From a virus: a stretch of DNA of 64,000 nt. Below, piece after piece: positions 6,890-14,100 of this stretch. Position 1 is the first letter of the stretch. Each line of letters begins with the position of its first letter. A program made the position numbers and the translations under genes. The DNA is taken from IMG/VR virus record IMGVR_UViG_3300027833_000039, positions 1-64,000 of that record; one strand, given 5' to 3'. The notes beneath the pieces are model-generated. The model made no database searches. It was not told the DNA's origin and was given only the letters and a program-made list of their open reading frames with translations.

Positions 6890-7870
6890 ATGAATAAAGA
6901 CATCTTTAAACCCAGAGTCAACATTTTACCGTATGAGTACCCACAACTATTAGCATATAAAGATGCCATAAGACATTCTTACTGGATTGATACAGAATTC
7001 AACTTTACAGAAGACATCCAAGATTTTAAAGTAACTATCACTGCAGAAGAGCGGGATGTTATTAAAAAAACTATGCTTGCAATTGCTCAGATTGAAGTTA
7101 ATGTCAAAACTTTTTGGGCTGATCTTTATAAAAGAATGCCAATTACAGAAGTTGGAGATGTTGGAATGACGTTTGCAGAATCAGAGGTTAGACATAAAGA
7201 TGCTTATGCTAGATTGCTAAGGATACTTGGGCTTGAAAAGGAATTTCAAAGTGTCATTGATGTACCTGCAATTGCTGGTAGACTTAAGTACTTAAAGAAG
7301 TACCTAGATGGTACACGTTCTAGAGATGATAAAATGTATACTAAGTCTGTATTACTATTTTCATTATTTATAGAACACGTAAGTTTATTCAGTCAGTTCT
7401 TAATCATGATGAGCTTTAATAAAGAAAAGAATGTCTTTAAAGGTATATCTAATGTTGTTGAGGCAACATCAAAAGAAGAAGATATCCATGGTAACTTTGG
7501 AGCTGAACTTATTAATATTATTAAAAAAGAGAACCCTGAGTGGTTTGATGCAGAGTTTGAAGAGTTAATTTATTCTGCATGTAGAAAAGCTTATAGAGCT
7601 GAATGTGGTATACTAGACTGGATCTTTGAAAAAGGTGAGCTTAGCTTTTTACCACAAAACACAATACAACATTTTATCAAGAACAGATTCAACAACTCAC
7701 TAGAAAAGATAGGTATGAAACCAATCTTTGAAGTTGACTCAGAACTATTGAGCTCTACTGAATGGTTTGATATAGAAATACTTGGAACCAAAGAAGGAGA
7801 CTTCTTTTACAAGAAGAGTGTTGATTATAATAAAAAAAGCAAGTCTATTACAGAAGATGATCTTTTTTAA
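6890..7870 (+). CDS. nrdB: Ribonucleotide reductase class I, beta (radical) subunit
   Basis: This 326-residue protein is the small subunit of class I RNR; it houses the di-metal centre and tyrosyl radical that start reduction of ribonucleotides to deoxyribonucleotides. Metal ligands are visible as E99 and H102 (EVRH), E in EEDIH near residue 200, and E69 in AQIEVNVKTFW as the probable first ligand. The radical Tyr is present at 106 (EVRHKDAY has the E-x2-H-x3-Y spacing of E. coli E115, H118, Y122). The sequence is close to the Bacteroidetes type. It opens a five-gene rightward cassette ending with nrdA, with mgsA directly after it. A terminator-like hairpin lies just before the start codon. 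Length is normal for the family. Confidence 0.92.
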   Translation: MNKDIFKPRVNILPYEYPQLLAYKDAIRHSYWIDTEFNFTEDIQDFKVTITAEERDVIKKTMLAIAQIEVNVKTFWADLYKRMPITEVGDVGMTFAESEVRHKDAYARLLRILGLEKEFQSVIDVPAIAGRLKYLKKYLDGTRSRDDKMYTKSVLLFSLFIEHVSLFSQFLIMMSFNKEKNVFKGISNVVEATSKEEDIHGNFGAELINIIKKENPEWFDAEFEELIYSACRKAYRAECGILDWIFEKGELSFLPQNTIQHFIKNRFNNSLEKIGMKPIFEVDSELLSSTEWFDIEILGTKEGDFFYKKSVDYNKKSKSITEDDLF

Positions 7871-7890
7871 ACCTTTAACATCAAAGAGAG
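7871..7890 (+). repeat. Translation-start box 1 (before mgsA)
   Basis: ACCTTTAACATCAAAGAGAG directly precedes the mgsA ATG. Near-identical boxes precede the next two start codons (8246-8264 and 8373-8392). The purine-rich end may serve as a ribosome-binding site; the conserved ACCTTTAACA part has no known role. Confidence 0.6.
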
Positions 7891-8262
7891 ATGAAATTAG
7901 CCTTAATAGCACATGATGGAAAAAAAGCATCAATGGTTGCTTTTGTAATGAAACGTATGGACTTTTTTAAACGTAAAGATGTTAAACTAGTAGGTACAGG
8001 TACAACAGGCACTATGATTCAAAATGCTGGTTTAAAAGTAGATTTAGTAGCAAGCGGACCAATGGGAGGTGATGCTGAGATTGGAGCAATGGTAACTCGT
8101 GGTGAAGTTGATGGGGTGATATTTTTTAGAGATCCATTAGATAAACACCCACACGATGTTGATATTAGCATGTTGATGAGGTTATGTGATGTACATGAGG
8201 TGCCTTTAGCCACCAACTACAAGTCAGCTCATATTTTAGCTAAATACTTTAACACCAAATAG
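7891..8262 (+). CDS. mgsA: Methylglyoxal synthase
   Basis: A 123-residue protein that should convert dihydroxyacetone phosphate to methylglyoxal and phosphate in the cytoplasm. All hallmark motifs are present: AHDGKK with H8, the phosphate-binding GTGTTG at 35-40, GPMGGDAEIGA with the catalytic Asp at D61 (E. coli D71), FFRDPL with D81, and HPHDVDI with H88 and D91 (E. coli H98 and D101). The C-terminal LCDVHEVPLATN is also typical. It is about 30 residues shorter than the E. coli enzyme but has the full core. It lies 20 bases after nrdB and shares a start box with the two following small genes. In phages it would count as an auxiliary metabolic gene. Identity is very likely; the benefit to the phage is unknown. 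Confidence 0.93.
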   Translation: MKLALIAHDGKKASMVAFVMKRMDFFKRKDVKLVGTGTTGTMIQNAGLKVDLVASGPMGGDAEIGAMVTRGEVDGVIFFRDPLDKHPHDVDISMLMRLCDVHEVPLATNYKSAHILAKYFNTK

Positions 8263-8264
8263 AG
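8246..8264 (+). repeat. Translation-start box 2
   Basis: ACTTTAACACCAAATAGAG ends directly at the ATG of the 43-residue ORF and overlaps the last codons of mgsA (FNTK then stop). It matches boxes 1 and 3 at most positions. Confidence 0.6.
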
Positions 8265-8396
8265 ATGAAAGAAGTAGATACCTTAGCAATAACAAAAATT
8301 GTTCTGAAGAAGGTGTATGAGGATGGTAAGTTGTTTGGCAAGCACGTAGACTTTGAGGAATACTACAACGAAACCTTTAACACCAAAGAGAAATGA
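8265..8396 (+). CDS. 43-residue protein between mgsA and a membrane protein
   Basis: The frame starts at ATG 8265, two bases after the mgsA stop, and ends at TGA 8394-8396, overlapping the next ATG (ATGA). It reads MKEVDTLAITKIVLKKVYED then GKLFGKHVDFEEYYNETF and NTKEK. The composition is normal for a soluble helical protein. Its C-terminal FNTK resembles the end of MgsA because both lie under the repeated start box. Double coupling to its neighbours supports it as a gene. No function recognised. Confidence 0.6.
   Translation: MKEVDTLAITKIVLKKVYEDGKLFGKHVDFEEYYNETFNTKEK
8373..8392 (+). repeat. Translation-start box 3
   Basis: ACCTTTAACACCAAAGAGAA ends directly at the ATG at 8393 and lies within the last codons of the 43-residue ORF. 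It differs from box 1 at only two positions. Confidence 0.6.
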
Positions 8397-8584
8397 AGTT
8401 TATAAAATTTTTTCTTATATGGTATAGTCAGCAAATGGCTATACCTTTTTGGATAATTGGTCATGTGCATTTACACTTTGCTAGTTGGCACAACTTTTAT
8501 GAATACGCACTGTCTATTTTTTTACACTTAATGGTGGCTATAGGCTTTTGGATAGATTGGAAACAAAACGGAAATAAAAACTAA
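8393..8584 (+). CDS. Small membrane protein in the RNR cassette
   Basis: A 63-residue protein with two hydrophobic helices (IKFFLIWYSQQMAIPFWIIG and YEYALSIFLHLMVAIGFW) joined by a His-rich loop (HVHLHFASWH) and ending in a polar tail. Four His in the loop, close to the membrane surface, could bind a metal or haem, but this is speculation. The start overlaps the stop of the 43-residue gene and follows box 3; nrdA starts 6 bases after its stop. I recognise no family. Confidence 0.6.
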   Translation: MKFIKFFLIWYSQQMAIPFWIIGHVHLHFASWHNFYEYALSIFLHLMVAIGFWIDWKQNGNKN

Positions 8585-8590
8585 AACAAT

Positions 8591-10216
8591 ATGGAATATA
8601 ATAATTACTACTGGCTAAATGCAGACAGCCGCACATTTTTATCAAGAGGGTACATTACAGAAACCCCTGAACAAAGAATCAAAGACATTGCTATTAAAGC
8701 AGAAAAGTATTTGAATATAAAAGGATTTGCAGAAAAGTTTGAACACTACATGGCTAAAGGGTATTACTCTTTGTCAACTCCAGTGTGGATTAACTTTGGT
8801 AAAGCAAAAGGATTACCTATCAGTTGTTACGGATCTAACGTAGATGACAACTTGGACAGTATATTAAATGCTGGCCGTGAAATTGGAATGATGTCTAAGT
8901 ATGGAGGTGGAACTTCAGCTTACTTAGGAAACATTAGAGAAAGAGGTGCTCCTATTTCTACAGGAGGATTTGCAGATGGACCAGTGCACTATGCTAAGAT
9001 ATATGACACTGTAGTAGATGTATGTAAGCAATCTGAAGCAAGACGTGGAGCATGTGCAGTGTACTTACCTGTAGAGCATGCTGACATTCTAGAGTTCTTA
9101 GATATTGGAACAGACGGTAACCCTATTCAGAATCTTCAATATGGTGTCACAGTTGGTGATGCCTGGATGGAAGAGATGAAAGCAGGGGACAAAAGCAAAC
9201 GTAAAGTTTGGGCCAAGATTATTCAAAACAGAAGTGAGATTGGTTTCCCATACATAATGTTTAAAGATAACTCTAATAACAATTCTCCTTATAAAGAATT
9301 AGGTCTTGAGATCACTGCATCAAATTTATGCTCTGAGATACAATTACCTACAGATAGTTATAACTCCTTTGTGTGTTGCTTAGGATCCATTAACCTGTTA
9401 CACTGGGATGAGATCAAAGAAACAGATGCTGTAGAAACATATGTGTATTTTCTTAATGCAGTAATGGATGAGTTTATTATTAAGGCAGAAACAATGCCTG
9501 GTATGAAGAGAGCTTATAATTTTGCAAAAAATCACAGAGCTGTTGGTCTAGGTGTTATGGGTTACCATTCATTATTTCAATCTAAGCTTATTGAGTTTGA
9601 CTCACTACAAGCTAAAGGTTTAAACAGTGAAATATTTAGAACTCTTAAAGACAGAAGTGAAATAGCATCAAGAAAGTTACATATAGAACACGGATACAAT
9701 TCTATTAGGGATGGTTATGCTAACACAACTTTAATTGCCATTGCACCTACTAAATCAAGTTCGTTTATTCATGGAGCTGTGAGCATGGGTATTGAGCCTA
9801 TTAAGTCTAACTACTTTATTAAAGATCTTGCTAAGTCTAAAACAGTATATAAGAATCCTTTCTTAGAAGCTCAATTGGAAAAGCATGGTTTAAATAATCC
9901 TAAGACTTGGGAATCTATACTTAAAAAAGATGGAAGTGTACAACACTTAAACTTTCCTAATAAAGAAGTGTTTAAGTCTTTTGTTGAGATATCTCCTAAA
10001 GAGATTGTATTACAAGCGGCTCAAAGACAAAAGTATATTGACCAGTCTCAGTCATTAAACTTAATGATTGATCCATCTGTCTCAGCTAAAGATATAAATA
10101 AACTGTATATGTATGCTTGGGAGGAAGGAGTTAAAACTTTATACTATCAATTTAGTAAGAGTAGTGCTCAGGATTTTGCACGTAATATTTTAGAATGTTC
10201 ATCCTGTGAAGGATAA
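8591..10216 (+). CDS. nrdA: Ribonucleotide reductase class I, alpha (catalytic) subunit, short form
   Basis: A 541-residue catalytic subunit of class I RNR. Active-site residues are visible: the redox pair C79 (GLPISCYGSN) and C262 (FVCCLGSIN), the radical Cys C247 with E249 (NLCSEI), the radical-relay pair Y518-Y519 (KTLYYQFS) and a C-terminal CSSC at 536-539 that would pass electrons from thioredoxin. E. coli NrdA has about 760 residues; here the N-terminal ATP-cone is absent and the protein starts close to the barrel. Overall activity control by dATP is therefore probably missing, as in several phage enzymes. It pairs with nrdB at 6890. The gene is followed at once by an intrinsic terminator. 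Confidence 0.93.
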   Translation: MEYNNYYWLNADSRTFLSRGYITETPEQRIKDIAIKAEKYLNIKGFAEKFEHYMAKGYYSLSTPVWINFGKAKGLPISCYGSNVDDNLDSILNAGREIGMMSKYGGGTSAYLGNIRERGAPISTGGFADGPVHYAKIYDTVVDVCKQSEARRGACAVYLPVEHADILEFLDIGTDGNPIQNLQYGVTVGDAWMEEMKAGDKSKRKVWAKIIQNRSEIGFPYIMFKDNSNNNSPYKELGLEITASNLCSEIQLPTDSYNSFVCCLGSINLLHWDEIKETDAVETYVYFLNAVMDEFIIKAETMPGMKRAYNFAKNHRAVGLGVMGYHSLFQSKLIEFDSLQAKGLNSEIFRTLKDRSEIASRKLHIEHGYNSIRDGYANTTLIAIAPTKSSSFIHGAVSMGIEPIKSNYFIKDLAKSKTVYKNPFLEAQLEKHGLNNPKTWESILKKDGSVQHLNFPNKEVFKSFVEISPKEIVLQAAQRQKYIDQSQSLNLMIDPSVSAKDINKLYMYAWEEGVKTLYYQFSKSSAQDFARNILECSSCEG

Positions 10217-10229
10217 GCTTTATAAAAGA

Positions 10230-10255
10230 GGGGTCATATTATTTGGCCCCTTTTT
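10230..10255. terminator. Bidirectional intrinsic terminator after nrdA and the holin-like gene
   Basis: Stem 10230-10235 pairs with 10245-10250 (GGGGTC with GGCCCC), extended by flanking A/T pairs, loop of 9 bases, followed on the plus strand by TTTTTATTTT. On the minus strand it is followed by TCTTTTATA. It separates the converging nrdA and holin-like genes. Confidence 0.85.
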
Positions 10256-10667
10256 ATTTTCTTAATCCTTTATGATTATCAATCCTATCTAGAATTTTGT
10301 TAAGCTCATCTGTTTTTATCAAACCTGCCATTGACGCATTCTTTAAGGCACTTATAATTTGAAGTACCATAAAGGGAACTACAATTACTTCTGATAGCCA
10401 GCCTGTTCCATCAAAACCTTTTTCTATCATAAGTATGACTGTTAGAATTGCCAGCCATGTAAAGGTGTTCTTTGTTATTCTTAAGGCTTTATATGTTTTA
10501 AACCCCTCTCTTTTACAGCCCGCCCACACTCCAAAAACGCCATCTAACCATAATACTGAACAAACCGCCAGGTACTGTTCCATGTTTTCCATTGATAAAT
10601 CAAAAAAGTACGTACATAAGTACGTACAAAATGCTGTTATGCTCACTAATAAGAGTTTAGTTGTCAT
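10254..10667 (-). CDS. Phage holin-like membrane protein
   Basis: About 137 residues from the ATG at 10667 (MTTKLLLVSITAFCTYLCTYF); an upstream ATG would add 14 residues but lies deep in the preceding gene. Membrane spans are visible near residues 3-21, 30-50, 69-87 and 91-110, followed by a polar, charged C-terminal tail (KTDELNKILDRIDNHKGLRK). The arrangement, with DGVFGVWAGCKREGFKTYKALR between spans, resembles the phage_holin_4 family. It overlaps the end of the lipoprotein gene by 11 bases. A lipoprotein plus holin pair suggests a lysis module. Confidence in the holin family is moderate. Confidence 0.65.
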   Translation of the reverse strand: MTTKLLLVSITAFCTYLCTYFFDLSMENMEQYLAVCSVLWLDGVFGVWAGCKREGFKTYKALRITKNTFTWLAILTVILMIEKGFDGTGWLSEVIVVPFMVLQIISALKNASMAGLIKTDELNKILDRIDNHKGLRK

Positions 10668-11049
10668 TATTAATTTTATTTTCTTTTGATATTCCAACTG
10701 GAGTAGCAATTCTGATAGGTTTAACTGAAGGCCTAACAGGTTTAATTATTGGTATTGATATGGGTCTCGTGTGCATTACAGGAGGAGTATATGTTTCTCT
10801 CACATTAATATGAGGAATATGGTAATTACTCCAATTTCTATATTGCCAATCTTGTCTATATTGATACCTAAATGGATCTTCCTGACGTAATATTCTAAAT
10901 TTAAAGTCTCTAACAGGAACAGCAAGAGTATCACCTTTTTCTGTTATTGTCAAGATACTTTTAATTTTATAGCTTGTAGATAAGTTATATGTACCACAAG
11001 ATGAGAACATTAGGATTATCACTGCTAATACTGCCAATATATTTTTCAT
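10657..11049 (-). CDS. Outer-membrane-type lipoprotein, possibly spanin-like
   Basis: Starting at the ATG at 11049 gives 130 residues with a clear lipoprotein signal: MKNILAVLAVIILMFSSCGT, with Cys at 18 as the lipidated residue. A longer frame to 11133 is open but would bury the signal peptide. The mature part is rich in Arg, Tyr and Trp, then strongly Pro-rich (SIPIIKPVRPSVKPIRI), which recalls outer spanins such as Rz1, although it is longer. It overlaps the holin-like gene, which fits a lysis role. Alternatives are a superinfection-exclusion lipoprotein. A candidate promoter lies 26 bases upstream. Confidence 0.65.
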   Translation of the reverse strand: MKNILAVLAVIILMFSSCGTYNLSTSYKIKSILTITEKGDTLAVPVRDFKFRILRQEDPFRYQYRQDWQYRNWSNYHIPHINVRETYTPPVMHTRPISIPIIKPVRPSVKPIRIATPVGISKENKINNDN

Positions 11050-11074
11050 AGTTATTCTCAGATGTCTTTGTATC

Positions 11075-11107
11075 CTATATAATAATATACACTTTTTTGG
11101 TGTATAT
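11075..11107 (-). promoter_or_regulatory. Candidate phage promoter (motif P2) with perfect 8-bp hairpin
   Basis: Minus-strand GTGTATATTATTATATAG covers 11092-11075. It overlaps the arm of a perfect inverted repeat (ATATACAC at 11085-11092 and GTGTATAT at 11100-11107, 7-base loop). It lies between the end of the 1,927-residue gene and the lipoprotein start, and would drive the lysis pair. Confidence 0.55.
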
Positions 11108-11148
11108 ACCATACAAATTCCTTGATTTAACAAGGGAAACCCAATATT

Positions 11149-14100
11149 TTATTTAATATAGAAATCAGAATTCTTAAGATAAGAATCCCATTTTTGAATA
11201 GAATATACTATTGGAAACACATCTTTAAAGTTTTTATATAATTTTAATTCTCCTTTTCTATTACCTCTTTGATATACATAATTTGAATTAGCATAAAAAG
11301 CTTCTTCATTTCCAGTTACTTTTGCCATTGAATGTTTGAAACCTCCAATAAACAACATCTCAAAAAACTCAGACATTTCACTAACTGATCTTGATGCAGC
11401 AATTGGAGAGTTAAACATTTGTTCAACTTGCTCAAATCCTGCAAAAGACGGCATGAATAATACAAGCTCTTTATAAACTCTATCTGCTTGATACCTTGTT
11501 AAATTCTTAAATCTCTTTTCAGTATCACTGTCATCATCATCTCCGGATAGTATATCATCAAATAGTAAAGAAATAAACATGACACTAAACATGATACCTA
11601 AATCACCCATACTTCTATAGAAGCCAAACAATCTATTCTTAGCCCTTTGATCTATATTACCACCTTGACCATAGTCTCTAGCACCTTGCTCACCAAACTT
11701 TTGGGTTGTGTATTCTTGAACTTGTTGATCAAGATATTCTTTACCCATTGTTCTAAAGTTCATTTTACCTTGAGCCAATTCTTTTCTTGCAAAATTTAAG
11801 AATGATAGAGCAGATCTATATCTACCTTCCATCCATCCTAAATTTTGATCAAAGTACTCTCTCTGGTATCTTGCTCTAAGTGCTGGTGCTAACCACTTTT
11901 TAAATTGAATAGCTAAAGCGCCTAATGTATGAGACTGCATTACAATTCTATCTTCCTTAGCGTAGTTACCGTGAATTTGTTTATTGACTTCTCTTATCTC
12001 ATTTCTAATTTCATATCTAACGTCATCAGTATAAGCTAATTCTTGACCATTTCTTTTAATTACTGTGTCAAAACCGTCTTTAATTTTATTACCATTTGTT
12101 GTTGCATCATATTCAAATGCATCATAAAATGATAATTGTTCTCCTGTTTTACTATTCTTAAGCATGGTATCCATAAGTATGGCCATACCCACTTTAGTTT
12201 GGGAATTGTATTCCGCAGCATCTTGCATTATATAACCCCATTCAGTTGCTCTGTCAAACCAACTCTTACCGTCATCAGTAGCTCTACTTTGTTCACGTAT
12301 GTCAGACATACTATCCATCATTCTAAACATGTCAACAAATGCCTCATACTTACTATTAGGCATTTTTTTATTATAGTCTGCTTTAGCTAAACCTGGTATA
12401 ATCCCTAATGTTACTACGTCAAGTAAATCTTCTGCACCACCATGTGCCGTTCTTTGAACTAATCCTGGGATAGCTCTTTTATTAAATTCCCAAGTTGCTC
12501 TTTTAAATGATTTCTGACTATAAAATCTCCCACCAATAGACTCAATATTATTATTTATTCTACCAATTAAGTAGTTATTAAAATTACCAAACGGGTTAAA
12601 TGCTACATATGATAAAGATGACAGTTGAATTAAACCATTGGCAATTTTATCTACAGTACCTTTTGTAATGTTTTCATTATCATAATGAATCATAGACATA
12701 AACTTCTTAGCTCTACGTACTACATTTTTTTCTTGTGTGCTTGTATTTGCTTTAGTCCCTAGATTTTCAACAACCTTATCTTTTATTTTTGCTGTTAAAT
12801 TTAATCTCATGCCTGGAGCTGGAGTATAAGTTCTCTGCTCTATTACTTTTACAAAAGCTTTTAGCGTGTCATCTACAGCACCCATTGTTTCATAGTTTTG
12901 AGCCATGGCACTAAACATAAGTAAACTAGATGCCATATCTGTACTAACTTGACCTCTACTTGGTGTAGCTCTTAACCTTACCATTTTACCATTTAATACA
13001 GCTATTTCCTTCTTGTATCTCTGATCTTGGATTTCATTCTTTTTATACTTTGATTGCAAGAGATCAATCTCTTTTTGCAAATCAGCCATATCAGTATCAA
13101 GCTTAGGTCTACCTGTATAGTAGATAGGCATCTGATCAATGATATAACCTTCATTATCTAGTATAACATTTTTTTGAGTAGAAGTTTGTTGAAACATATT
13201 CCATGCTTTACTCTCTGACATACTAGCGTACAACTTAGTAAACAATGTTCCATTGTCTTTTACTTCAGACATTAATTTATTCTGTACTAATGGTACTCTT
13301 CCAAGCATGTTTGATGCTTGACCAATTGGAATTTTCTTTAATAAGTCTTTCTCATACATATCTACGTATAAGTTATAGAACTCTCTTTGAGCAACAGACT
13401 TGGCATCAGTACCAGACATTATAGCATCATACTTTGGATTTGCCATATTACGTCCGTCAAGTGTAGTAAGAAGTATTTCTCTAAACTCTACTTTTGGAAC
13501 CATCATATCTTGACGGTCTTCTATAATCTGTCCTGTTGCTACACCTTTTACTCTTACTGCTCTAGTATATTCTATTGGCTCATAGTATCTTGCAACATAA
13601 GCAGCATACTCTCCATCTGAAACATTCTTTTTCTTTTCCCAGCTTCCTCTAGTATTACTTTCAGCACCTGGTCTCCATACTTCATATTGGTTTCTTATAT
13701 CTATAAACTTTTGTGTATATTTATGATATTGCCCTGAAGGACGCAATGATCCATCATCTCTTTTTCCCTCAGCCATATAGAAGTCTCCATATGCTTTTTT
13801 CTTGGCAGCTAAATCTTTATTATATTCTATATCCTCTGCACTTGCTTTTTCTAAATCATATACAGGTCTATACTGATAAGGTGTACCTTCATTGTCATAT
13901 AATTCACTCCTAAGAGAGTTTTGTATAGCCCAGTATTGCTCACCTACTTTTGTTACATATCTACCGTTAAATGTACCGTCTGCATCAAACTCCAACATGA
14001 AATCATAAAGCTTATCAAGTTTTAGTTCAGGTGATAGTTTAGCAAGCTTTTGACCTGCCGCTCTAATAACTGTTTCCCTTTGAGCAACCAAATCAAGTAA

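Noticed and set aside
11050-11133. Longer start for the lipoprotein gene at 11133
   Set aside because: It would put 28 residues before a classic lipoprotein signal peptide and run through the promoter motif and hairpin; the ATG at 11049 is preferred.
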